From contig NZ_JBJUVG010000010.1 in the NCBI RefSeq assembly GCF_046097595.1, positions 3,135-67,134 of the forward strand: a stretch of DNA of 64,000 bases, given 5' to 3'. A program made the translations under genes and the position numbers. Under the pieces are notes generated by a model. The model was not told the origin of the DNA. It ran no database searches and was given only the letters and a program-made list of their open reading frames with translations. This DNA is from Peptococcus simiae (GTDB taxonomy: Bacteria; Bacillota; Peptococcia; Peptococcales; Peptococcaceae). Below are positions 42,986 to 50,552 of this stretch, in pieces; within the stretch, counting starts at the first letter, position 1; every line of letters starts with the position of its first letter.

Positions 42986-43111
42986 CATATACAATAACCC
43001 TAGGAACTAGGGGGATAGCTTGGTAAATTTACGTAACCGCTGGTTTAGCGAATGTTAAATCAAGTATGCGTATTACCCAAGAACCCCGTGACTTTAGTCG
43101 TGGGAGGTTCA
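42986..43111 (+). ncRNA. Predicted omega (right-end) RNA scaffold
   Basis: The bases from the tnpB stop to the right end form successive hairpins (CCCTAGGAACTAGGG, ACCGCTGGTTTAGCG, and the terminal GACTTTAGTC stem). In TnpB systems the RNA made from this region carries the guide taken from the DNA just past the right end, here starting GCGTCAAATGG. Extent estimated. Confidence 0.55.
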
Positions 43112-43113
43112 GC

Positions 43114-43239
43114 GTCAAATGGAACGAGGAGCAGATTAATACGGCCCAGCTTCTAAAAGCCTTTGGCCAGCAGCCCCTCTTTGGCGATAAGCGTGCTAAA
43201 ACACGCTGGCTTGTATTCAAAAAGCCAGAGGTTCAATAA
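43114..43239 (+). pseudogene. 3' fragment of the split gene
   Basis: Open frame of 41 codons (WNEEQINTAQLLKAFGQ, PLFGDKRAKTRWLVFKKPE) without a start, directly after the element's right end. Best read as the continuation of the 41527 gene. Confidence 0.55.
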
Positions 43240-43310
43240 AAAATAGCCCTGCACTCATTGTGTAGGACTGAAAAAGAAAGGTTAAAAAATAGATAAATTT
43301 ATAAAAAGGG

Positions 43311-43339
43311 TTGACAGTAAACCCCAATGATGGTATGAT
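43311..43339 (+). promoter_or_regulatory. Promoter of small RNA 1
   Basis: TTGACA (43311-43316), 17-nt spacer ending GATGG, TATGAT (43334-43339). Confidence 0.7.
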
Positions 43340-43345
43340 GTATTT

Positions 43346-43459
43346 AGATGAGATTGGCCTATCTCATCAGGTTCATTAGATAAAAATCTGCGATTCATTT
43401 TTTATCTCCTTTTTTTCATGGGAAGCACCCGACCGTTTTGCTCCGGTCGGGTGTTTTCT
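43346..43459 (+). ncRNA. Tandem small RNA 1
   Basis: About 114 nt with three hairpins. First, ATGAGA...TCTCAT (43348-43367). Second, GATAAAAA...TTTTTATC (43379-43406). Then a C/T-rich linker CTCCTTTTTTTC, and an intrinsic terminator ACCCGACCG...CGGTCGGGT plus T run (43427-43457). There is no credible reading frame. The linker is complementary to AAAGGAG ribosome binding sites, so it may block translation of target mRNAs. Confidence 0.7.
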
Positions 43460-43506
43460 TGTCTATAAAAATAAACCATAAAAGGTAAAAATTCAGCAAA
43501 AGGATG

Positions 43507-43535
43507 TTGACAAAAAACCATAAAGATGGTATCGT
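43507..43535 (+). promoter_or_regulatory. Promoter of small RNA 2
   Basis: TTGACA (43507-43512), 17-nt spacer with ACCATAAAGATGGT, TATCGT (43530-43535). Confidence 0.7.
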
Positions 43536-43541
43536 ATAAAT

Positions 43542-43655
43542 AGATAAAGACCTAGCCCTTTATCTTTGCAGGTAAATTCGCTCATTTCTGCATTTCTCCT
43601 TTTTTTCTCATAAAGAAAATACCCGATTGGTTTAATGCCAGTCGGGTATTTTCGT
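43542..43655 (+). ncRNA. Tandem small RNA 2
   Basis: Homologue of the RNA at 43346 with the same order: AGATAAAG...CTTTATCT, GCAG-AAAT...ATTT-CTGC, linker CTCCTTTTTTTC, terminator ACCCGATTGG...CCAGTCGGGT. The stems differ in sequence but keep pairing, which supports a conserved structure. The end meets the convergent gene at 43664. Confidence 0.7.
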
Positions 43656-43663
43656 ATGCTCTT

Positions 43664-44395
43664 CTATAAAGCCACATGGCCCAAAAGTACGCTAGGTCGG
43701 TCCTCGTTAAAGTAAATGATGTAGACCCCGTTAATGATGAAGTCCTTCTTGCCCGGTACAACAAAGGTAAAGTAGGAGGGGATATCATCACTTGTTGCAA
43801 AGACAACCTTAGTCCGGTTTCTTGCCTTGGAGGGCTTCACGTCAACAGCTGATACCACCTGTTCTACAATCTTCCCGGCAGCAAATTGGAGTTTTGTTTC
43901 CAGCGCCATGTAAAGAAAGCAGAGGGAGATCACTATCCCCGTAAGGTAACTAATCCGCTTCTCCGTTATGGTTAGAAAAATACAAAAGAGAAAAACACCG
44001 AGGGCCATAAGGTACTGCATGAGGACCTTCTTTTGCAGCCCGGCAGGTAATTCAGTTGTCCGGTAAGTACGGAAGCCCGCTAAAATCTTTTTTTTGAGGC
44101 CTTTAACCCATACAGATAGGTCAGCCATAGCGAGGCCTAGTTTACCATTATTTTCTTCTCTGGGCGCTTCCTGTGGGGTTTCTAAGGACAGGGCTTCCTC
44201 TTCCGGCAGGTCCTCTTGAGGCGCAACCCCTTCATCTTCAGCATAGTCAGTAATCGTAAGTACCGTTCCTGTTAGTTCCCTACGGTCATCCATGAGGTAG
44301 AGTTTCTTGTTTTCCTCATCATACCTACCCTCCCGTGTTAAGGTGCCAAAAGTAAAGACACGTCTTGGGAGCAGGTAAATTTCTTTTGTGGTCAT
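43664..44395 (-). CDS. Two-helix membrane protein of unknown function
   Basis: 243 aa. The N-terminal soluble part (KEIYLLPRRVFTFGTLTREG, KLYLMDDRRELTGTVLTI) is followed by an acidic linker, a membrane hairpin (LMALGVFLFCIFLTIT; LTGIVISLCFLYMALE), and a C-terminal domain ending NGVYIIYFNEDRPSVLLGHV. Transcribed divergently from the regulator operon across a shared palindrome. AGGAGG before the ATG. Confidence 0.6.
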   Translation of the reverse strand: MTTKEIYLLPRRVFTFGTLTREGRYDEENKKLYLMDDRRELTGTVLTITDYAEDEGVAPQEDLPEEEALSLETPQEAPREENNGKLGLAMADLSVWVKGLKKKILAGFRTYRTTELPAGLQKKVLMQYLMALGVFLFCIFLTITEKRISYLTGIVISLCFLYMALETKLQFAAGKIVEQVVSAVDVKPSKARNRTKVVFATSDDIPSYFTFVVPGKKDFIINGVYIIYFNEDRPSVLLGHVAL

Positions 44396-44436
44396 GCCGC
44401 ACCTCCTGTAAAAACAAACATATTGTACATAATAAT

Positions 44437-44501
44437 ATCATACCATTTTAATTGCTTAAGGTCTACATATTGTTGACCAAAAATCGCAAAGATGGTATTA
44501 T
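44437..44501. promoter_or_regulatory. Divergent promoters with a central operator
   Basis: Leftward promoter: TAGACC (44460-44465), 17-nt spacer, TATGAT (44437-44442). Rightward promoter: TTGACC (44473-44478), 17-nt spacer ending GATGG, TATTAT (44496-44501). The palindrome GGTCTACATATTGTTGACC (44460-44478; seven of nine base pairs match) covers both -35 boxes, so one regulator could control both directions. Confidence 0.7.
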
Positions 44502-44539
44502 GTTGATGAAGTATAGCTATTCGAAGAGGGAGGATATAC

Positions 44540-45208
44540 ATGGCAATCGCAGAACGTGAATTAGTAGATAAGACTGTTGAAGCCGCCCTATATCAATACG
44601 GAGAAAAGACAGATCCCCAAACCCTAGGGGCCTTTAAGAAAAAGTACTGGTCTAAGAATAATAATACAAATGATGTCCGGTCTATGACCTATGATATGCT
44701 TTTAGATTTTACTCACTTTTACGAGATAAGCTTGAAAGAGGCCCTTCGTATTGCAGGCATTGATTTTCCAGACCTCGAAGGGGAAGAGGCAGCATTTCTC
44801 GACTTAGCAGAAAAGGTGGACGAGGCCGTTTTACCCCATATAGAAGCCAGCCTAAAGCGAATCCTGCCGGAGTGCTGGGAAGAGACCGTAAGCCTCACCC
44901 CTACCAAGCGAGTAATGGAATACATAGACAGGTCTACCATTCCTCGCCGCCGGCATTTTCAGAACCAGTCCCTTCAGACCGCTTGGGAAGACAGGACAGC
45001 ATCTACCACCCTAGGGACCAAGGACCTGCCGGAGATTGTCCGTGAATTAAATTTGACCCTTTCCTGGATTTTAAATACAAGAGAGCCAACCGGCCTTTAT
45101 ACTGATAACAGTCAAGTTGAGCGGATCCTGAACCTCTTTATTTTACTCCAGCCCTATGCAAAAAAGACCCTACTTGAGGCCTTAAAAGCTATTCAGGAGG
45201 TGGGCTAA
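44540..45208 (+). CDS. Unknown regulator-type protein
   Basis: 222 aa, all-helical, no recognised family. MAIAERELVDKTVEAALYQY at the start; a possible HTH around LLDFTHFYEISLKEALRIAG and another near VRELNLTLSWILNTREP. Its stop overlaps the ATG of the next, clearer XRE-type regulator. GGGAGG before the ATG. Confidence 0.55.
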   Translation: MAIAERELVDKTVEAALYQYGEKTDPQTLGAFKKKYWSKNNNTNDVRSMTYDMLLDFTHFYEISLKEALRIAGIDFPDLEGEEAAFLDLAEKVDEAVLPHIEASLKRILPECWEETVSLTPTKRVMEYIDRSTIPRRRHFQNQSLQTAWEDRTASTTLGTKDLPEIVRELNLTLSWILNTREPTGLYTDNSQVERILNLFILLQPYAKKTLLEALKAIQEVG

Positions 45209-45945
45209 TGGAATTATTAAAGGCATGGCATAATCTCCCTGAAGAAGATAAATACAAGGCCTCCATCCCTATAGCCAAGATCCTGCGTAATGATGCCTCC
45301 GGGAGAGTAAAGGACTTAATAGAAGCCCAAGGGAAGACTGCCAGTTACATATCTGAACAAATAGGCGTTACCCGAGGCGGCCTTTCCCGGAATTTAAAGG
45401 GTAATTTTAATTGCCCCCTAGACAGCCTGCGCATATTGGCCTACCAAGAGTTTAACGTCAGCATTCACTATATATTCTTTGGAGAAAAAGGGACCAGCCA
45501 ACTGCCGAGACTCTTAGAAGAAGTCATGGCAGCAGAGGACCTGCCTAAGTTAGAAGGTCGACTGGAGGATCCGACAGTGGCGCCTCCCCTCCTTTACAGG
45601 CTCACAGAACTGGCTCAGGATAGAGGCCTACCCCTGCCGAATCTAGGTGGTCTAAAGGCTTCTCAGGACCTCAAAATGACCTTTCGTAAACTAGAAAAGA
45701 ATCCGGACTTTACCCCAAGGATAAATTTTTTCATCTTCCTAGCCATGTACTTAGATACCTCCATGGACTACCTCCTTGGGAATAACTACGCCCGGTTTAC
45801 GGACATATCTGTCCATGGTAAGACTATTCGGGATAAGGACCGGTTGGGGTTTCTAAGGTGCTACTTAGAGCTGGATAAAGAAGAGCAGGTGAAGGTAGCC
45901 GGTCGTGTCCTAGCTGGGGACTGGCAAGAAAAGGGCAAAAGGTAG
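45208..45945 (+). CDS. XRE-type transcriptional regulator with two HTH regions
   Basis: 245 aa. An N-terminal helix-turn-helix (LIEAQGKTASYISEQIGVTR, GGLSRNLKGNF) and a second XRE-like block (KASQDLKMTFRKLEKNPDFT, INFFIFLAMYLDTSMDYLLG). It is a strong candidate for the repressor acting at the palindrome 44460-44478 and perhaps at the related promoters of the element. Coupled to the preceding gene. Confidence 0.72.
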   Translation: MELLKAWHNLPEEDKYKASIPIAKILRNDASGRVKDLIEAQGKTASYISEQIGVTRGGLSRNLKGNFNCPLDSLRILAYQEFNVSIHYIFFGEKGTSQLPRLLEEVMAAEDLPKLEGRLEDPTVAPPLLYRLTELAQDRGLPLPNLGGLKASQDLKMTFRKLEKNPDFTPRINFFIFLAMYLDTSMDYLLGNNYARFTDISVHGKTIRDKDRLGFLRCYLELDKEEQVKVAGRVLAGDWQEKGKR

Positions 45946-45987
45946 ACAAAGGTCCTTTCAGTCCAAGAAGACATGTTTATATATAGG

Positions 45988-46010
45988 CACGCCTTAATGG
46001 CGTGTTTTTC
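45988..46010 (+). terminator. Terminator of the regulator operon
   Basis: CACGCC-TTAAT-GGCGTG plus five T. The same hairpin (CACGCCGTAATGGCGTG) ends the operon at 56813, just before the second copy of the structured RNA. Confidence 0.85.
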
Positions 46011-46022
46011 TATCCATAGATG

Positions 46023-46051
46023 TTGACTTTAAAAAATAAAGGTTGTATAAT
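46023..46051 (+). promoter_or_regulatory. Promoter of structured RNA, copy 1
   Basis: TTGACT (46023-46028), 17-nt spacer, TATAAT (46046-46051). Confidence 0.75.
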
Positions 46052-46057
46052 GTGAAT

Positions 46058-46255
46058 ATATTAATTTTCCGGAGGCTATTGTAATTTCGGTAGGCAATAG
46101 TAGGATCCGGTGACGTGAACCGAGGCGTCTTTATTATTGTGCCGACCAGTGTATTTGCTGGCCGTAGTCCTTGCGAGTAATTGCAAGGAAGTAACCCTTA
46201 ATTGGGAATAATGGGGAAGTATAGATAGGGACCTTGTGTCCATTTTTAAGTTAAT
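46058..46255 (+). ncRNA. Conserved structured RNA upstream of an Rpn gene, copy 1
   Basis: About 200 nt without a reading frame, nearly identical to 56884-57084. Predicted hairpins: GGCTATTG...CAATAG, CCGGT-GACGTGA-ACCG, CCAGT...GCTGG, CCTTGC-GAGTAATT-GCAAGG, then a CCC/GGG region. It is followed by the AGAGATATG terminator-like hairpin and the Rpn gene. I could not assign it to a known class from memory; a cis-regulatory leader or an independent RNA are both open. Confidence 0.6.
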
Positions 46256-46256
46256 C

Positions 46257-46304
46257 AAGAGATATGTAAGAAAGATTTTCTTTCAAGCGTATCTCTTTTT
46301 TTAT
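46257..46304 (+). terminator. AGAGATATG-type hairpin, copy 1
   Basis: AGAGATATG ... CGTATCTCT stem with an inner GAAAG/CTTTC stem and T run, 35 bases before the Rpn start. One of seven related copies. Confidence 0.75.
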
Positions 46305-46339
46305 TGTCAAAAGTAAGGTATACTGAAAGGAGAAAATGT

Positions 46340-47197
46340 ATGTGTGAACCTAAGTTTTATCGGTTGACGAACGATTTAATGTTTCATATTGTCATGCAAG
46401 AGAACGAGGTGGCTTTGCGAGGCCTTATAGCAGCAATGTTATCCAAGCCGGCTGATGCCATTACAAGTGTACAGGTTTTGAATCCGATTGATTTTCATAA
46501 GAAAATGACCGGAAAAGAGATTATTCTTGATGTTAAGGCTGAAGTTGATGCAAGAGAGATCGTTAATGTAGAAGTGCAAGTTCGCAAATTTAAATATTGG
46601 CGTGATAGGGCGCTCTATTATGCTGCTCGTATGTTAAGTGGGTATAATCCCGGAGCAGAATACGGAGCGGTTAAGCCAATAAGACAGGTAAGCATCCTTG
46701 ATTACCCTTTTGACAGTTCAGTTCCAAAGTTTTTTTATAACTACAGGCTGATTGAAGATGATATCGGTGAAGAATACTCCGACAAATTTCAGCTTTCCGT
46801 TTTAAATTTGCGGCGAATGGATTTAGCAACTGAGGTAGACAGGCTCTCGAATCGCTTGCTTTGGGCAAAGTTATTCCGGGCCCAGTCATGGAATGCACTT
46901 GAAGAGCTAACAGAAAATAGTAATTTAGCAAAGGAGGTTGTAGAGACTATGTATGAAGCAACTACAGACGATAATATGTCTCGTTGGTTAAGTGATAAGG
47001 AAATCCTTGAACGAGACCGTGCAGCCCAAGAAGCTTATGCGAGAGAAGAAAATATGATTAAAGGCATGGAAAAAGGCATGGAAATCAAAAACTTTGAGTT
47101 TGCTAAAAACTTATTGGTTGAAGGTTTCTCTCGTGATGATGTGAGGCGGTTAACTAATTATCCTTTCTCTGATGAGGAATTGGATAGCCTTAAATAA
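46340..47197 (+). CDS. Rpn-family PD-(D/E)XK nuclease/transposase-like protein 1
   Basis: 285 aa from ATG 46340 (AAAGGAGAAA upstream). KFYRLTNDLMFHIVMQ, KEIILDVKAEV and VNVEVQVRKFKYW hold the D...ExQ nuclease core of the Rpn (recombination-promoting nuclease) family. The C-terminus has the family's MEKGMEIKNFEFAKNLL helix and a variable tail. In E. coli, Rpn proteins are toxic DNA nucleases with antiphage effects and an internal short form as antitoxin. Two paralogues lie at 57168 and 58169. Confidence 0.87.
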   Translation: MCEPKFYRLTNDLMFHIVMQENEVALRGLIAAMLSKPADAITSVQVLNPIDFHKKMTGKEIILDVKAEVDAREIVNVEVQVRKFKYWRDRALYYAARMLSGYNPGAEYGAVKPIRQVSILDYPFDSSVPKFFYNYRLIEDDIGEEYSDKFQLSVLNLRRMDLATEVDRLSNRLLWAKLFRAQSWNALEELTENSNLAKEVVETMYEATTDDNMSRWLSDKEILERDRAAQEAYAREENMIKGMEKGMEIKNFEFAKNLLVEGFSRDDVRRLTNYPFSDEELDSLK

Positions 47198-47219
47198 GAA
47201 AAAATAAAGCTAAATATTA

Positions 47220-47270
47220 AGAGATATGTAAGTGAAAGATATTCTTTCTTGCATATCTCTTTTTTTATTG
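47220..47270 (+). terminator. AGAGATATG-type hairpin, copy 2
   Basis: GAGATATG ... CATATCTC stem, inner GAAAG/CTTTC, seven T; between the Rpn gene and the 47306 gene. Confidence 0.75.
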
Positions 47271-47305
47271 CGAAAAATGAGAGAACAGAAAAGGAGAATG
47301 AAAAA

Positions 47306-47917
47306 ATGGCGAATATTTCAGAACCGTACGGTGGTATCTTCTTCGACTGTGACCAGTCCGTTATGGAGGACATTTACCGGCAGATAGAAGAACAGAAGTG
47401 GTATTACGGGGCCCCAGAACTGGAAGAGGCTCCCAAAAGCAGGACATGGCTACAGTTTTATGGAATCGGCCGCTGGCTCTTTGCCAATAATGTTAAGCGA
47501 TTTTTTGAAACCTTGCAGCCTACCGGGCCGGTTAGTATTAAGTGGGATTTTGTAGACTACGAGCCGGGAATGGAGGTCTTTTACACCATGAAGTGCGAGA
47601 CCACCTACAACCCGGAAGCAGAGTATGCTACAGAGCTTATCGTTACTGAGGACTACGACTTGGAAATTAATGCTGAAAACTTGGAAGCGTATGGATATGA
47701 AGAGATGGCAGCGGATACCTTTACCGATTATGGCCTCTTTAACTTGCAGGCCGAACTGGAGGAAAGGGGTTCCTACTTGCTGCCTTACTTATTCAAGGAT
47801 ATGTCTCGCCGAGAACTCGTTGCATTTTTAGACGAGAATAATCTCCGGATGACAGACTGTCCTGAATGCCTTGCCAGTACCTTAGAAGAAGAATTGCACG
47901 ACTATTTTATAGACTAG
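47306..47917 (+). CDS. Unknown acidic 203-aa protein
   Basis: ATG 47306 with AAAGGAG 9 bases upstream. Starts ANISEPYGGIFFDCDQSVME; very acidic C-terminal half (TEDYDLEINAENLEAYGYEE). No family recognised. Anti-defence proteins of leading regions are often small and acidic, but nothing specific supports that here. Confidence 0.6.
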   Translation: MANISEPYGGIFFDCDQSVMEDIYRQIEEQKWYYGAPELEEAPKSRTWLQFYGIGRWLFANNVKRFFETLQPTGPVSIKWDFVDYEPGMEVFYTMKCETTYNPEAEYATELIVTEDYDLEINAENLEAYGYEEMAADTFTDYGLFNLQAELEERGSYLLPYLFKDMSRRELVAFLDENNLRMTDCPECLASTLEEELHDYFID

Positions 47918-47938
47918 GCCAATCAAAATTGATACCAA

Positions 47939-47988
47939 AGAGATGTGAAAGCGGAAAGATTATCCTGCCGACACGTCTCTTTTTGCTT
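47939..47988 (+). terminator. AGAGATATG-type hairpin, copy 3 (divergent)
   Basis: AGAGATGTG ... CACGTCTCT with T run; stem bases differ from the other copies but pairing is kept, including one G-T pair. Confidence 0.7.
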
Positions 47989-48015
47989 TTTATGGAGAAA
48001 AGGAGCGAGCAAAAA

Positions 48016-49494
48016 ATGGAAATAAGGATTGAGCAAATCGTAGATATCTTGGGGCTGGAAAGAGAGCGTCGGTCGCAAAAGGCTGACTCATTCAATGTCC
48101 GCTGCCCCTTCTGCAATGACCACAAATACCACCTGAACGTCAACACTGCCAAGGGCGTATTTAACTGTCCTCGGTGTAGTACAGGTGGCGGCAAGCTGGA
48201 CCTATATAGTCTTGTTCGCTTTGGTCGCAAATACTTAAAGGGGGATTTTCCTAGCCTTTTAGAAGAAATCGGCGAAGATAACAGAAACTACGAATACAAA
48301 AAAGCACGAAACACGGTAGAAGAGAAATACGAGGCAATCTTGCCTCCCGGTGATGATGTTCTTCACAAGGCGTATAGTGCAGTCCTGCGCTTTAAGCCTT
48401 TTGCTTTATCGGAAGAGCATAGACAGAACCTCTTGGATAGGGGCCTAACAGAAGAGGACGTTGAAAGAAATGAATATAGGACTATTCCTGCTGAAATGCC
48501 TTGGCTAAAAGGCCATACGAAAGCACTCAAAGTGGCTGAAATGATGCGAAAGCCTTTACAAAATAGGGGTTTTAATCCAAGCCTCTACCACATTGCCGCA
48601 GGTGTCCTCTTAGCAGACCACCTAGCCGGGGAAGGCTATACCCTCAAGGGTGTTCCGGGCTTTTACAAGCTTTGTGGTCACTGGGGCTTTAACCTTTCCT
48701 CCGGGATGCTTATTCCCACTCGCAATATGAACGGGGAAATTGTGGGCCTGCAAGTCAGACTAGACAAAGGAGACCTCCGCTACCTAACCGTGTCCTCAAA
48801 AGGACTGCCGGAAGGGGCAACTGAGAACATCTCCCGGACCCATTTTCCGTTAGGCAATCCGGTTATTCGCAATAAAGGGGCCATTCTTTTAACAGAGGGA
48901 CCCTTGAAGGCTGATGTGGCTTCCCATCTTATGGGCGCTAGTTCTCCCTTTATGGCTCTACAGGGAGTCAACAACACGAGGGACCTGCCAGATGAGTTCC
49001 AGACCTTAAAAGAGATGGGCGTGTCGCAAGTAATTGAAATGTTCGACATGGATAAGGTAATTAACCCCAATGTCAGTAAGGCATCTAAGAAGATTGAAGA
49101 CCTTGCTCATGAGGTTGAAATGGACTTTAGACGACGGTACTGGGCCTTAGATGAGTGCGAGCGGCGCTATGGCGAGCTGCTAAAACTAGCGGCTTTTAAC
49201 GGGATCCAGGTCCCGGAAGAAACCGGGAATATCGTGATTGATACTGCCGGTGCTGCCCAAGCCCTGTATGCCTCCGGGAAAGTAAAAGACTACTTTTCGG
49301 GGAAGGCGCTTTGGGATCCGTCATCTAAAGGCATTGATGACTACCTGTTGAAGCAACTAAAAGCCAAGGAGGAGCAGGAGGCTAAGCTGGTCGTTCTCCC
49401 AAACAAGGAGAAGCCAGTGGAAGCTAAAGAAGAGGCGACTACTGAACACTCAAGTGGTCTCTTGCAAGCGGTTAAACGGAAGTTTGCGTTTTAA
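48016..49494 (+). CDS. DNA primase-like protein (CHC2 zinc finger and Toprim)
   Basis: 492 aa from ATG 48016 (AGGAGCG upstream). Zinc-binding CPFCNDHKYHLNV (about 29-40) and CPRCSTGGG (about 51-60), as in CHC2 primase fingers. A central part of unknown fold follows, then a Toprim core with ILLTEGPLKADVAS near 290 and EMFDMDKVINPN near 340. Mobile elements use such primases to make primers on the entering strand. Second strand synthesis after transfer is the likely role. Confidence 0.82.
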   Translation: MEIRIEQIVDILGLERERRSQKADSFNVRCPFCNDHKYHLNVNTAKGVFNCPRCSTGGGKLDLYSLVRFGRKYLKGDFPSLLEEIGEDNRNYEYKKARNTVEEKYEAILPPGDDVLHKAYSAVLRFKPFALSEEHRQNLLDRGLTEEDVERNEYRTIPAEMPWLKGHTKALKVAEMMRKPLQNRGFNPSLYHIAAGVLLADHLAGEGYTLKGVPGFYKLCGHWGFNLSSGMLIPTRNMNGEIVGLQVRLDKGDLRYLTVSSKGLPEGATENISRTHFPLGNPVIRNKGAILLTEGPLKADVASHLMGASSPFMALQGVNNTRDLPDEFQTLKEMGVSQVIEMFDMDKVINPNVSKASKKIEDLAHEVEMDFRRRYWALDECERRYGELLKLAAFNGIQVPEETGNIVIDTAGAAQALYASGKVKDYFSGKALWDPSSKGIDDYLLKQLKAKEEQEAKLVVLPNKEKPVEAKEEATTEHSSGLLQAVKRKFAF

Positions 49495-49518
49495 GCATAA
49501 ATAAAGGAGCGAATTTTG

Positions 49519-50043
49519 ATGAATAAACAGGTCGAAACCTTAGAAAAAGTCATTGCATGGGATGAGGCTAATCAGAACTTTTTACGGGTGCTTATTTCTT
49601 TCGATAGCTATAACGTGTTAAGCGTTAATTACTATATCTATCGTATGGAACAATGCTCCGAAGAAGATATTTATGAGGCCACTCTTGAAACCCTTGAAGA
49701 AATTGGAATGATTAGTCAAGAAGCTAGCTACGATCAGGAAAAAGAACGGTTTGTCTGGATGAAGAATATGTCCATGGCAGAAATGGAAGACTTCCTCTTT
49801 GGTAGCAGTAGCGCCCTGAAGGCGTATTATTGTCCGCCATATTATCCAAGACTGGAAAATGCCGGAGCAAGCCTTGATCCAGCTAACTATATTGACAATC
49901 TGTCTCCTGAGGTAGAGGTGTTGATTTCCCTTTGCAAGCGTCATCAAGGGAAAGAGTTATCCGACTCCTTGGCAGGCTTCATCAAATACTGGTTTGATGA
50001 AGTTGAAGAAATTAGCCCGGAAGATGTAGTGGCAGCCTTATAG
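49519..50043 (+). CDS. Unknown paralogue pair, member 1
   Basis: 174 aa from ATG 49519 (AAAGGAGCG upstream). Shares with the next protein the layout: EKVIAWDEANQNFLRVLISF, YNVLSVNYYIYRMEQCSEED, YCPPYYPRLENAG, LDPANYIDNLSPEVEVLISL, VEEISPEDVVAAL. Function unknown. Confidence 0.6.
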   Translation: MNKQVETLEKVIAWDEANQNFLRVLISFDSYNVLSVNYYIYRMEQCSEEDIYEATLETLEEIGMISQEASYDQEKERFVWMKNMSMAEMEDFLFGSSSALKAYYCPPYYPRLENAGASLDPANYIDNLSPEVEVLISLCKRHQGKELSDSLAGFIKYWFDEVEEISPEDVVAAL

Positions 50044-50073
50044 GACTGGCATCAAAAGAAAAGAGAGGGAGTT

Positions 50074-50505
50074 ATGGAAGAATATACGAAGCTTACCAGC
50101 CGGAGGATTATCGACTGGAATAAAGAAACGAGGATGCTAACAGAAGCGGTTGCTTGGTTTTTTGAAGGCAATAGAGCCCGGATTCAATATAATCTCTACC
50201 GGCTAGAGCATTACTCGCCGGATTCTTGTATTGATGACATCATGGATGCCCACTTTAAAGAGGAGGTCCATGGGCCTATAAAGGATTTTTACTTCCCGTC
50301 ATACTACCCTTGTATGGTGGCTAGTACAACTTATATAGACCCGGCCAATTATTTTGGCCATCTTCGGACTGAGTGGGAAATCATAATAGCCCTATTTGAT
50401 CGCTATCATCATCGAGCATTATCCGATCAGCTAATGACCATACTGATGGACTGGTTTCTTTCTGCAAAAGAAATTGAGCCGGAAGACGTATTTAAGGACC
50501 TATAA
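50074..50505 (+). CDS. Unknown paralogue pair, member 2
   Basis: 143 aa. RRIIDWNKETRMLTEAVAWF, IQYNLYRLEHYSPDS, YFPSYYPCMV, IDPANYFGHLRTEWEIIIAL and KEIEPEDVFKDL match the upstream protein block by block. The pair arose by tandem duplication; no known family. Confidence 0.6.
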   Translation: MEEYTKLTSRRIIDWNKETRMLTEAVAWFFEGNRARIQYNLYRLEHYSPDSCIDDIMDAHFKEEVHGPIKDFYFPSYYPCMVASTTYIDPANYFGHLRTEWEIIIALFDRYHHRALSDQLMTILMDWFLSAKEIEPEDVFKDL

Positions 50506-50552
50506 GACTGGAATAAATAAAGCTAAAGATTATATAGAAAGGTGAGATTTTT

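Larger units (their letters stand above)
41850..43111 (+). mobile_element. IS200/IS605-family tnpB-only element (IS1341 type)
   Basis: It contains tnpB (41864-42985) and a typical right end, GAACCCCGTGACTTTAGTC then GTGGGAGGTTCA, closing near 43111. The left end is not resolved: tnpB begins almost directly at the junction with the split gene and no left hairpin is seen upstream, so the element may be truncated on that side. No tnpA. Confidence 0.65.

Noticed and set aside
43582..43806. 74-codon minus-strand frame over small RNA 2
   Set aside because: It overlaps both the small RNA terminator and the larger membrane protein gene in another frame.
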